Notes: a model not told the origin generated them from the sequence alone. Numbered from the stretch's first letter, positions 27,286-35,326 are shown. The stretch: 64,000 bases of DNA from Leptolinea tardivitalis (GCF_001050275.1 NZ_BBYA01000002.1:62001-126000), one strand, 5' to 3'. Made by a program: numbers and translations.

Positions 27286-28309
27286 TATTCCAAATCGTAT
27301 GGGTTGAGGTGTCATGCTGCAAGACTCCCGCGATCTTGCGGGCAACCCATACGCTGAAAGATTCTGCGCCGCTGGTATTGAGGTGTTTCACATCATTCCA
27401 TTGAGAATCACGAATCAACGAACCGATTTCTTCCTGGGAATAAATAAAAGGCACACGGTAAACATCAATGCGATTCTGAACCGGAGCTCGGAAAGCTGTG
27501 TAGTATTTTCTTTCGCTGCCTTCCACATAATCGGGTAAAAAGCCGGGATACACAGGCACTTCCAGAAGAATGATATGCACACCCTGATCTTTTAATGCCA
27601 TGACTTCATCCAGCCCCGAAAGGTCTTCTGCATTCAATTTAAACTTGGGGATGAAGCTGGTGGTATCAATGGTCAGGGTATTGCCGGTATATTGAAGGAA
27701 TCCATCTGGAGCGAGTTGTTGAAGCATACGGCTGCGCAATGCCTGGTAATCGGGATCGAGTGCAACCCGTATTTGTCCCAGAAAGCGATAGAAGAGGGAA
27801 TTTTCCGTGAGCCAACCGCCGGGGTTTTGATCTGTCAGGTTGTGTCTTACCCAGGGATCATCTGTCAACGGGCGGGCCAGCTCACCGAAATCACGGGAGA
27901 AATCGCGGGCAGAAATACCGAGGACCAGCATTTTAGGATGGTAACGGTACACCAGTAATGTGGCAATTCTGCCAGCCGGTCCGGCTGTCAGAGTGCCAAG
28001 GCTGAAGTTATAACAATGAAGTGTTTCACCCGTCAGTTTTTGATATTCATCCGAAAACACACCTGGATTGATGGCTGTATCCAGCTGGGAACTGCCCAGA
28101 AAAAGGCAGTCAACCGGTTGCTGTTTGACAAGTCTGTCAAGTGCCTGGACCTTGATATCCATCTCTGCATTGGCTGTACCCAGCAACGGTTCTGGCCATA
28201 GATTTGCCTGGATTCCGAGACGGACAATACCTTCTCCAGTCAACAGCACAACAATCAGGAATAAAATGGCACCCAACAGCACACCGCCGAATGGCGGTGT
28301 GATTTGCAA
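27266..28309 (-). CDS. SGNH/DltD-like membrane-anchored partner of the MBOAT acyltransferase
   Basis: A 347-residue protein with an N-terminal membrane anchor (about residues 9-28) and an extracytoplasmic domain. CLFLGSSQLDTAI near residue 69 resembles the nucleophile-Ser block of SGNH/DltD proteins. NDVKHLNTSGAE near residue 312 resembles the Asp-His block. That points to esterase/acyltransferase chemistry on envelope polymers, consistent with the MBOAT gene that overlaps its 3' end by 20 bp. No ATG is available in frame after the dcd stop. The TTG at 28309 is the best fit, with a GTG at 28282 as alternative, so the N-terminus is uncertain. Confidence 0.7.
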   Translation of the reverse strand: MQITPPFGGVLLGAILFLIVVLLTGEGIVRLGIQANLWPEPLLGTANAEMDIKVQALDRLVKQQPVDCLFLGSSQLDTAINPGVFSDEYQKLTGETLHCYNFSLGTLTAGPAGRIATLLVYRYHPKMLVLGISARDFSRDFGELARPLTDDPWVRHNLTDQNPGGWLTENSLFYRFLGQIRVALDPDYQALRSRMLQQLAPDGFLQYTGNTLTIDTTSFIPKFKLNAEDLSGLDEVMALKDQGVHIILLEVPVYPGFLPDYVEGSERKYYTAFRAPVQNRIDVYRVPFIYSQEEIGSLIRDSQWNDVKHLNTSGAESFSVWVARKIAGVLQHDTSTHTIWNNEYGNH

Positions 28310-28359
28310 AGAAGCAAACGATGATGGTACCTTTCGGGTTGTATTCGTAGTGCAGCCTC

Positions 28360-28914
28360 TTAGAGTTTTGGCAGAACGATATTTTGCTGTCCCTGGTATT
28401 TACCCTTCTTGTCGGCATAAGAAATTTCGCAGCCTTCATCAGCTTCGAAGAAGAGAACCTGGGCAATACCTTCATTGGAATAAATCTTGGCTGGAAGTGG
28501 AGTGGTATTGCTGATTTCCAGCGTAACATAACCTTCCCATTCTGGTTCGAAGGGGGTTACATTGACAATGATGCCGCAGCGGGCGTAGGTGCTTTTCCCG
28601 AGGCAGATGGTCAATACGCTGCGGGGAATGCGCATATATTCTACCGTCCGGGCAAGGGCGAAGGAGTTGGGGGGGATCACACAAACATCTCCCTTGAAAT
28701 CGACCATTGACCGTGGATCGAATTCTTTCGGATCGACAACGGCAGAGAAAACGTTGGTGAATATTTTGTATTCATCTGCCACACGGATATCATATCCGTA
28801 GGACGAAACTCCATACGAAATCACCCCCTGCCGGATCTGTCGGTCAGCGAAGGGTTCGATCATTTTATGTTCTTGTGCCATCTTGCGGATCCAGCTATCC
28901 GATTTAAGTCCCAT
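28360..28914 (-). CDS. dcd: dCTP deaminase
   Basis: Deaminates dCTP to dUTP in the thymidylate pathway. The 184-residue protein has the trimeric dUTPase-fold signature. The N-terminus carries [18 protein letters not shown] and [16 protein letters not shown]; the active-site segment is [20 protein letters not shown] with Arg and the catalytic Glu in the adjacent [12 protein letters not shown]. It has a GAGGAG ribosome site upstream of the ATG at 28914. Whether it also has dUTPase activity cannot be told from sequence alone. It lies 24 bp after FTCD; both feed one-carbon and nucleotide metabolism, and it is probably co-transcribed with it. Confidence 0.94.
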   Translation of the reverse strand: MGLKSDSWIRKMAQEHKMIEPFADRQIRQGVISYGVSSYGYDIRVADEYKIFTNVFSAVVDPKEFDPRSMVDFKGDVCVIPPNSFALARTVEYMRIPRSVLTICLGKSTYARCGIIVNVTPFEPEWEGYVTLEISNTTPLPAKIYSNEGIAQVLFFEADEGCEISYADKKGKYQGQQNIVLPKL

Positions 28915-28938
28915 TTCGTGCTCCTCAAGGTATTGGAT

Positions 28939-30486
28939 TTATTCCAGTGGAAAATTCCCACGAGTGGATAAGACAGTTCTCAGCCTTGCCAGAATGTCTG
29001 CGGCAGATTTTTCGATTCCACGGACTTTTTCCATATAGTTGCGCGCGGTTGAAGAATCGGTCAACCCCTGGCAATTAATCCGCACATTGTATCCGGCTGC
29101 CGTGATGGCGGCTTTGGCCAATTCACCGGCGGAACCGGCGTCGGATATGGCGTTGATGTTCCCGGCCTCAGCCACTTCCAGAGCCAGTTGCATGGCCTGC
29201 AAGGCTTGTTCTGCGGTCTTGATTGGAACATCAATGGCTGTGCGGGTGGCTTTCTCCATCTCTTGAGCCCGTTGGGTTTGTTCTTCCTGGGTTTCTTTTG
29301 GTAATTTACTGGCAGTAATAAATGCTTCAAACGCGGCAGAATCTTCCTGCATAGAGGTTAATAACTTAAGGCGCAATGCTTCTGACTGTTCAATGATTAG
29401 CTTCATACGGGATTCAACAGCGGCATATTTCTTTTTGCCGATTGTTAACCGGGCTACCATGCTTACCAGACTGGCTGCCGCCGAACCGGCATATGCGGCT
29501 GCCGCGCCGCCGCCGGGAGTGGGTGTTTCGGCAGACAACTGATCCAGGAAATCTTTGCCCGGAATGGCAGGGACTGCGGCTTTTTCCAACCGTACCTGAT
29601 TCAATTTCTCTTCGAGAATCTGATCCGGTTCAAAACCATCGAGCTGCAGATACCAGGCGGCGGAATCACGAAGAGCATCCTGCGGGATCAGGCCAACCAG
29701 TTCGCTGTGATGCACAGCCACACCGTAGCGAGCGGCTTCAGAACGTACCGCTTCCATCACCCGGAAAACCGGAGTCTGACGGAAATTGGTAAGGTTCATG
29801 GAAACCTGCGCGCGGCCTTCGACCAGAAGTCCCAGCGCTTTGACGTATCGGAAACCGCCGGACGAATTACGCACCGATCTGGCGATCTTCTGTGCAATGG
29901 TAACATCATTGGTAGTCAGGTAGATATTGAAGGCAATCAATGGAGCGCGGGCGCCAATCACGGTTGCACCAGCGGTGGAAACTTTCGAAGGCCCGAAATC
30001 TGGATTACGGTCCGGGTTCACACCCATCTCAATTTTCAAGGCTTCATATTCCCCGCGCCGGATGTTTTCCAGGTTCTGACGTTCAGGGCGAGCGGCGGCC
30101 GCTTCATATAAATAGACCGGAATGGATAATTCATCACCCACACGTTTCCCTAAACGGCGGGCCATCTCCACGCATTCCTGCATGGTCACTCCGCTGATGG
30201 GCACAAACGGAACCACATCTGTCGCTCCGATGCGGGGGTGTTCGCCGGTATGCTGGTCGAGATTGATCAGTTTTCCTGCGGTTTTAATGGCTTGAAAGGC
30301 CGCTTCTTCCACAGCACCGGGCGTGCCTACATAGGTTACAACTGTACGATTATGGTCAAGGTCAGAGTGATGGTCAAGGATATGGATGCCATTCACAGAA
30401 CGGATGGCGGACATGATCTGTTCCACCACATCCGGACGACGTGCTTCAGAAAAATTGGGAATGCATTCCACAATTGGATCAGGCAT
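28939..30486 (-). CDS. Bifunctional glutamate formiminotransferase / formimidoyl-THF cyclodeaminase
   Basis: A 515-residue fusion. The N-terminal formiminotransferase part (about residues 1-300) shows VECIPNFSEARRPDVV and EHPRIGATDVVPFVPI. It transfers the formimino group from formiminoglutamate (histidine breakdown) to tetrahydrofolate. The C-terminal cyclodeaminase part (about 325-515, SAETPTPGGGAAAAYAGS) then releases ammonia to give methenyl-THF. The two activities are separate proteins in many bacteria, while the fused form is known from animals and some anaerobes. The ATG at 30486 has GAGGGA upstream; the frame runs to 30534 in sequence that precedes this ribosome site. No other hut gene is nearby. 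Confidence 0.93.
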   Translation of the reverse strand: MPDPIVECIPNFSEARRPDVVEQIMSAIRSVNGIHILDHHSDLDHNRTVVTYVGTPGAVEEAAFQAIKTAGKLINLDQHTGEHPRIGATDVVPFVPISGVTMQECVEMARRLGKRVGDELSIPVYLYEAAAARPERQNLENIRRGEYEALKIEMGVNPDRNPDFGPSKVSTAGATVIGARAPLIAFNIYLTTNDVTIAQKIARSVRNSSGGFRYVKALGLLVEGRAQVSMNLTNFRQTPVFRVMEAVRSEAARYGVAVHHSELVGLIPQDALRDSAAWYLQLDGFEPDQILEEKLNQVRLEKAAVPAIPGKDFLDQLSAETPTPGGGAAAAYAGSAAASLVSMVARLTIGKKKYAAVESRMKLIIEQSEALRLKLLTSMQEDSAAFEAFITASKLPKETQEEQTQRAQEMEKATRTAIDVPIKTAEQALQAMQLALEVAEAGNINAISDAGSAGELAKAAITAAGYNVRINCQGLTDSSTARNYMEKVRGIEKSAADILARLRTVLSTRGNFPLE

Positions 30487-30630
30487 ATGTCCCTCGTGAT
30501 CTTCAGGATTACGGTAATTATACCGAATGAACATGCGCTGCTTTTATTCTTGATGAAAATCCGGGGGTGTTCCGATGGGATAGTGTGTAGAACCCATTTG
30601 CGGAGGGCGTTGGAATCTGCCTTCGACGAG

Positions 30631-30838
30631 CTCAGGCAGCGGAAGAGTCAGACAATTTAAGCTCAGGCAGCGGAAGGCGGCAATTGCGTTGAAGATCAAG
30701 TAGCGGAAGAGTCAGTTGAGTTGAAACTCGGCAGCGGAAGGCGGCAATTGCGTTGAAGATCAGGCATCGGGAAAGTTACTTGAGTTGACGATCAGACATC
30801 GGAGGAGGCAAACTGTTGAAGATCGGGCAGTGGAGTAA
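30631..30838. repeat. Degenerate tandem repeat, unit about 32 bp, 6-7 copies
   Basis: The intergenic region between FTCD and the SRAP gene carries imperfect copies starting near 30631, 30662, 30695, 30728, 30760, 30792 and 30823. The shared core is CAGGCAGCGGAAG followed by a variable half and TTGAAGATC. Two copies (30666-30698 and 30730-30762) are identical over 33 bp and 64 bp apart, so two sub-types alternate. The array begins with TTCGACGAGCTCAGG, like common dispersed intergenic repeats. No open frame or unique spacers are present, so it is not a CRISPR array. The rest of the gap (30487-30630) shows nothing I recognise. Confidence 0.8.
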
Positions 30839-30857
30839 AGGTAGGAGAAAAATTCGC

Positions 30858-30863
30858 TATACT
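30858..30863 (+). promoter_or_regulatory. -10 box implying a leaderless SRAP mRNA
   Basis: TATACT ends seven bases before the ATG at 30870, which would put the transcription start on or next to the start codon. The only AGGAG lies about 25 bases upstream of the ATG, too far for initiation. No clear -35 box is visible. Confidence 0.45.
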
Positions 30864-30869
30864 TAAGTT

Positions 30870-31544
30870 ATGTGCGGACGTTTTACGATTGCTTTTGATC
30901 TGGCTGATTTGAGTGATGAGCTTGGGTTGAGTGAAATCCCTTTGAACTGGGAACCGCGATACAACGTGGCACCTGGCCAGCCGGTTCTGGCCGCCACTGA
31001 CGCAGTGTCTCGAAAGGCAGAATGGCTGCGCTGGGGGTTGATCCCTTCGTGGGCAAAAGATCCGGCTATTGGCTACAAGCTAATTAATGCCCGGGCGGAA
31101 ACTCTGACGGAGAAACCATCCTTTCGTCAGGCATTTCAAAAGAGGCGCTGCCTGATCTTCGCCGATGGATTCTATGAATGGCAGAAACCGGCTTTCGGAA
31201 AAGGCAAGACGCAGCCTTATTATTTCAAAAGAAAAGACGGCCGGCCTTTTGCTTTTGCCGGGTTGTGGGAAATCTGGCAGCCAGATGGTGAGGTGGAGCC
31301 AATAAAAACCTGCACTATCATCACCACCAGCGCCAACGAGGTTGTATCTCCGGTGCATGAGCGCATGCCGGTTATGCTTTTAAAAGAGGATGCCTGGAAC
31401 TGGGTAAAAGGCGGGCAGGGGGTTGAACTGCCGCGTTTACTGGCTCCGTTTAATCCGGCGTTAATGGAAACCTATCCGGTGGGACCGTATGTAAGCAAGC
31501 CGGGATATGAGGCGGCCATATGCAGGTCAAATATTGAACCGTGA
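30870..31544 (+). CDS. SRAP-domain protein (HMCES/YedK-like abasic-site shield)
   Basis: Forms a covalent thiazolidine link to abasic sites in single-stranded DNA and so protects them. The catalytic Cys is residue 2 (MCGRF, exposed after Met removal). The other conserved active-site residues are the Asn in EPRYNVAPGQ (about residue 35), the Glu in NARAETL (about 77) and the His in PVHERMPVML (about 164). Length (224 residues) is normal. It stands alone between the 32-bp repeat array and the fluoride-responsive block, and is codon-wise like the housekeeping genes. The start may be leaderless. Confidence 0.95.
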   Translation: MCGRFTIAFDLADLSDELGLSEIPLNWEPRYNVAPGQPVLAATDAVSRKAEWLRWGLIPSWAKDPAIGYKLINARAETLTEKPSFRQAFQKRRCLIFADGFYEWQKPAFGKGKTQPYYFKRKDGRPFAFAGLWEIWQPDGEVEPIKTCTIITTSANEVVSPVHERMPVMLLKEDAWNWVKGGQGVELPRLLAPFNPALMETYPVGPYVSKPGYEAAICRSNIEP

Positions 31545-31598
31545 ATTTTGAAAGCCACCGAATTGATTCATCTTTGTAAAGCCTTTTTGACGAAAAAA

Positions 31599-31627
31599 TT
31601 GAACGAACCTGATAAGAGGTGTAAAAT
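31599..31627 (+). promoter_or_regulatory. Promoter of fluoride riboswitch A
   Basis: TTGAAC at 31599-31604 and TAAAAT at 31622-31627 are separated by 17 bases. Transcription would begin about ten bases before the aptamer. Confidence 0.6.
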
Positions 31628-31644
31628 AATAAAAACAAAACCCA

Positions 31645-31713
31645 TGCGATGAAGCTCGCAGGTATACCATATTATTTGGTTAATGGCTTCTACCTTTTGG
31701 TAGAAGCTTTTTT
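31645..31713 (+). ncRNA. Fluoride riboswitch A (crcB motif) with terminator platform
   Basis: Aptamer P1 is TGCG/CGCA enclosing the loop ATGAAGCT. A small stem ACCA/TGGT is followed by TTAATG, and GCTTC at 31686-31690 pairs with GAAGC of the loop as the pseudoknot. This matches the fluoride aptamer known from Thermotoga petrophila. The same GCTTC opens a 9-bp terminator (31686-31694 with 31699-31707, loop TTTT, then T6). Ligand-stabilised pseudoknot and terminator are therefore mutually exclusive, which predicts gene activation by fluoride. Downstream are the CBS protein and MFS transporter genes. The 5' part of the gap (31545-31598) holds nothing recognised. Confidence 0.88.
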
Positions 31714-31824
31714 CATAAATAGAGACGAATTGCTTTTATTCCGAAAAATCTTTCTAAATGACAATCTGTATTGCAATTCATAAAGAGAAAATGGTCCATC
31801 GATTTTCAAGAATAGGAGTTAGAG

Positions 31825-32253
31825 ATGATTGTTAAAGACTTTATGCAGAAAGATTTTATGGTTGTATCAACTCGAAGTTCATTACGAACCATTGCTGAAG
31901 TTATGATCCAAAAAAAGGTAGAAACAGTCTTTGTTGTAGAGAATGAAAAAGTTTTAGGTGTTCTGGGAATTCGCGATTTGTTTACTCTACCAATTCCTGC
32001 AAGTTTTGGAGGCCCTATGCAACGACAGGTAGAGGAAAGTCTTATTAATAGGTGGACAGAGACGCCTGTTGAAAATTTGATGAACCCTGATGTGATTCGT
32101 ATCCCGGAGGATTATCCATTAATGTTAGCCGCAGAAATGATGGTTAATCGAGGCAAGCATCCATTGGCTGTTATGCAAGGAGAAAAAATGGTAGGAACAA
32201 TAGACAGGCGAGATATTGTTCAAGCTTTGCTGATGCTTAATACCCAAAAATAA
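31825..32253 (+). CDS. Tandem CBS-domain protein under fluoride riboswitch A
   Basis: A 142-residue protein consisting of two CBS domains (about residues 1-60 and 75-140) with no catalytic domain attached. The first holds DFMQKDFMVVSTRSSL and the second LMNPDVIRIPEDYPLM. Such Bateman modules bind adenine nucleotides or metals and regulate partners. An AGGAG lies six bases before the ATG at 31825, about 110 bases after the riboswitch terminator. Codons are AT-richer than in flanking housekeeping genes. CBS proteins have been noted downstream of fluoride riboswitches (recollection from the literature). A regulatory role on the neighbouring transporter or on pyrophosphate metabolism is inference. 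Confidence 0.88.
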   Translation: MIVKDFMQKDFMVVSTRSSLRTIAEVMIQKKVETVFVVENEKVLGVLGIRDLFTLPIPASFGGPMQRQVEESLINRWTETPVENLMNPDVIRIPEDYPLMLAAEMMVNRGKHPLAVMQGEKMVGTIDRRDIVQALLMLNTQK

Positions 32254-32373
32254 CAGGAAAATCGAATGGTATGAATTCTGCCAGAATCGTCCAATACACG
32301 GCATTGCGTTTCTGTAAAAAATAAGAATTCCGCTATCACATAGGATGACACAAGATTTCTATTTTTAATATAG

Positions 32374-32396
32374 GTTTGGGTATATAAGTCCCAAAC
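32374..32396 (+). promoter_or_regulatory. Hairpin just upstream of the MFS ribosome site
   Basis: GTTTGGG-N9-CCCAAAC forms a 7-bp stem ending four bases before the GGAG ribosome site of the MFS gene. There is no T-tract, so it is not a terminator. It may stabilise the processed mRNA or tune translation. The rest of the 154-bp gap after the CBS gene shows no further element. Confidence 0.5.
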
Positions 32397-32407
32397 TTTG
32401 GAGAAGC

Positions 32408-33631
32408 ATGACTATGGAAATAAACGACAAGATTGAAGAGAGTCCCAAGACCTGGTTAAATCGGAATGTAATAGGAATGGCATTAGCCAGTTTTTTTAGC
32501 GATGCTGGACACGAAGCGGCGACATCGATCTTACCTTTATTCTTGATTTCAATTGGAGCACCTGCTGCATCGCTTGGTTTTATTGAGGGTGTGGCCGATG
32601 CTGTTTCATCCTTTGTAAAATTGGGGGCAGGTTGGTTTAGTGATCGAATTGGACGGCGGAAACCAATTGCTGTACTTGGTTATTTACTTACAGGGATCAC
32701 CACTGGGCTATTTGCATTGGCTCATAGCTGGGGAAGCATCCTGCTAATAAGAACGGTTGGTTGGTTTGGTAGAGGAATTAGAGGTCCGGTTCGCGATGCC
32801 ATGTTGGCTGAATCCGTTTCTCCCGAAGCTCGTGGAAGGGCATTTGGTTTTCACCGTGCGGGAGATACTCTGGGAGCAGTAACTGGCCCAATTTTAGCCT
32901 TAGGATTGACTGCTTTACTTGCGGGACATAATGGTTCGGAGACAACATACCGGCAAATCTTCTGGATCACACTCATCCCTGGCATTTTATCTGCCTTATC
33001 TTTTGCTTTCTTTATTAAAGAACAAACTCGTACTCCAGCTCGGAACGGGAACCTTTTCCAAACCATTTCCACTCTTCCAAAGCGATTCAAGATATTCTTG
33101 ATTGGGGTCGGTATTTTTGGCGCGGGAGATTTTGCACACAGTCTGCTGACGTTACGTGCGATTGAAGTATTAACACCTGATTTAGGTGCAAAAGTTGCGG
33201 GGCAAACAGCGATTGCTCTTTATATCCTTCACAATGTTTTTTACGCAGGAATGTCTTATCCAATTGGTGCATTATCCGATCGTATTGGAAAACGAGGTTT
33301 ATTAACACTGGGCTATTTACTTGCAGCAATCATGGGAATAGGTTGGATTGTCTCTGTTCCGTCTGTTTGGATGTTAGGTTTACTTTTCGGGTTAGGCGGC
33401 ACTTTCATTGCTGCTGAAGATGCACTGGAAGGAGCTTTAGCAGCTGATTTATTACCTGAAGATGTTCGAGGTACCGGGTATGGCGTATTAGCTACCATAA
33501 ATGGGTTGGGTGACTTTTTATCCAGTGTCATCGTTGGAGCATTGTGGTCGGCATTTAATCCTATTGTCGGATTCACCTACGCCACAGTATTATTCGCTCT
33601 AGGTGCTCTTATTATTTACAAAGCAAGGTGA
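32408..33631 (+). CDS. MFS transporter, candidate fluoride-response exporter
   Basis: A 407-residue major facilitator protein with about twelve helices. The loop 2-3 signature is GWFSDRIGRRKP and its pseudo-repeat in the second half is GALSDRIGKRGL; FGFHRAGDTLGAVTGP is a helix-5-type motif. The N-terminal DAGHEAATSILPLFL segment is typical of a subgroup of unknown substrate. GGAG lies six bases before the ATG at 32408. It follows the CBS gene on the same strand with no terminator between, so it should be controlled by riboswitch A. No crcB/fluc or CLC-F gene is in the window, so this is the local candidate for relieving fluoride, which is not proven. Confidence 0.88.
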   Translation: MTMEINDKIEESPKTWLNRNVIGMALASFFSDAGHEAATSILPLFLISIGAPAASLGFIEGVADAVSSFVKLGAGWFSDRIGRRKPIAVLGYLLTGITTGLFALAHSWGSILLIRTVGWFGRGIRGPVRDAMLAESVSPEARGRAFGFHRAGDTLGAVTGPILALGLTALLAGHNGSETTYRQIFWITLIPGILSALSFAFFIKEQTRTPARNGNLFQTISTLPKRFKIFLIGVGIFGAGDFAHSLLTLRAIEVLTPDLGAKVAGQTAIALYILHNVFYAGMSYPIGALSDRIGKRGLLTLGYLLAAIMGIGWIVSVPSVWMLGLLFGLGGTFIAAEDALEGALAADLLPEDVRGTGYGVLATINGLGDFLSSVIVGALWSAFNPIVGFTYATVLFALGALIIYKAR

Positions 33632-33719
33632 TTATTTAATATATTAAAGACATACAAGATTCCGCCTGTATTCGGTTATATCTTTATAAGATCTTTACAG
33701 GCAAGAATGATTATCTAAA

Positions 33720-35183
33720 TTATTTATCGTTGTCACAGAGCGGTAAAACAGCCATGCAGCGTCGCATGGCTTCAAAACATTTATGGAATGCTCCTTCAGC
33801 CGGATAAGGAAAATTCAATTGAATTGATCGAGAGGTTTCTTTTTCGATAATATTAAAACAAATATGTGAATGGATTATTGATCCTGCATACTCTAAAGTT
33901 GCAATTTGGGTTAATGGATACTCCTGTTTACTGTCATTTTTTAATTCTGATTCAGAGATTACGAGTGCACGATTGTCAGTCACAATTAATACTCGGGCAA
34001 AACCAGTATTTTCATACCAGGATGGCCACAAAGCCCAGGCAAATGCAATTTCATCCGGTTTTAGAAGAGTGTGAAGTATCTCAGAAAAATGTTGATTCAG
34101 AGAATTTTCCAATTGTGGATTATTACTGGCTGGATCAACAAGAGCCGGAAGATCCGTTGGGTGAGAAATTACGGCCCGACGCAAAGTTTTGGGATTGATA
34201 TTTTGGGGTAAAAATTTGGCCAATATCTCCGTCATTTCTAAAAGAGCAGACCGAGAATATAGTGGTGCTTCCCATTCTAGAATTTCAACACCTTTAGAGG
34301 CTTCCCAGGAGGTTTGTAGAAGCATTACCTCTTCCCCTATTTGATCGCACTTGAAACTGATCAAACGTTCCAATGGGCCTATTTTCGCATTAAAGCCGTA
34401 ACGAACTCCACTATCTCCCAATGGCACTAACTCAACAAGCTGGATTAATCGTTGAGTCGTTAAAATCAGAACACCTGCATTGATTTTTTCTCTACCAAGC
34501 CAGGATTTATGTTTGAGACTTCGCATAGGGGGACGGTAGAGAGCGTAAAGAATACGTTCATCATCAGCCAGATGTTCACTTACATAATGCTGGATATGAT
34601 AAGGGAGCTGGAAAAAAGTGTATTCAGCAGGTGTGTAATGCTCTGTTTCGTCATAGCCTGTAATATGATGGTGAGAATCGACGGGTTTCCAGGTAGGTTG
34701 AGAAGCTGGCTGAAACCCTGCCTTATTAATCAAACGGAAATTGCGAGCCGATTCCTTTATTATTGGTTTTATTGTCTTCGTATCCAACCAGGTTATTGCA
34801 CCATCTTTTGACGGCTGAAAATAACGAGACAACTCGGTACGTTGTGGATCTGAAAGATCGGTATATGAAGTTACTGCTTTGAAATTATCATCCGCTACAG
34901 AAACAGCCAACAGGAATGGTGGTGTTCCGTTAGTTTGTACTCCGCCTAAAATGCGTGCAGGAACTTGCGTTTTCGGCGGATGAGAAGCATTGCCCAGAAG
35001 AATAACCTGCAGTGGATCCCCCTGGGATGTAATTGTATTTGGAAGAAATCCGATATCGAAAGGTAATACAATTTCTGGATATAGTATTCTGGCGAGCCGT
35101 AATTGATTTTGTTCTGTAGAATAATACTGACCTGTCGGCCGCCCAGGTTGACTCATTTCGATATCAAAAATTGTCTCTTCCAT
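33720..35183 (-). CDS. Degenerate inorganic pyrophosphatase-like domain plus two PH-like segments, under fluoride riboswitch B
   Basis: A 487-residue protein. Residues about 5-145 resemble a family-I soluble pyrophosphatase: FDIEMSQ at the start, LPFDIGFLPNT where the family has YPxxYGFIPxT, and SQGDPLQVILL where it has DGDPLDVLVL. The metal-binding Asp positions before and after GDP are Gln54 and Gln59 here, the KxE substrate motif is Gln19-Tyr-Tyr21, and the second Asp cluster is absent, so it is probably not a pyrophosphatase. Residues about 205-330 and 370-485 look like bacterial PH-like domains (GVLILTTQRLIQLVEL; ARVLIVTDNRALVIS). The ATG at 35183 is preferred over a TTG at 35192; the ribosome site is weak. 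Function unknown. Confidence 0.75.
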   Translation of the reverse strand: MEETIFDIEMSQPGRPTGQYYSTEQNQLRLARILYPEIVLPFDIGFLPNTITSQGDPLQVILLGNASHPPKTQVPARILGGVQTNGTPPFLLAVSVADDNFKAVTSYTDLSDPQRTELSRYFQPSKDGAITWLDTKTIKPIIKESARNFRLINKAGFQPASQPTWKPVDSHHHITGYDETEHYTPAEYTFFQLPYHIQHYVSEHLADDERILYALYRPPMRSLKHKSWLGREKINAGVLILTTQRLIQLVELVPLGDSGVRYGFNAKIGPLERLISFKCDQIGEEVMLLQTSWEASKGVEILEWEAPLYSRSALLEMTEILAKFLPQNINPKTLRRAVISHPTDLPALVDPASNNPQLENSLNQHFSEILHTLLKPDEIAFAWALWPSWYENTGFARVLIVTDNRALVISESELKNDSKQEYPLTQIATLEYAGSIIHSHICFNIIEKETSRSIQLNFPYPAEGAFHKCFEAMRRCMAVLPLCDNDK

Positions 35184-35326
35184 TTTTACCAATTATTTCC
35201 TTACATATCTTTCAGAGTTGATCAAACCACATAACCGGGTTGATTAACTCGGAACTGGAATAATATTTCTGGTTGTTTTAATAAAGGTGAATTATTCTGA
35301 ACTGGTATTAAGGATTGGATTATTTA

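Noticed and set aside
30631-30838. Possible CRISPR array from 32-bp repeats
   Set aside because: Units are directly adjacent without unique spacers, are degenerate, and no cas gene is present.
33720-35183. Calling the riboswitch-B gene an active inorganic pyrophosphatase
   Set aside because: Most metal and substrate residues of the family are replaced, including two Asp of the DGDPxD motif.
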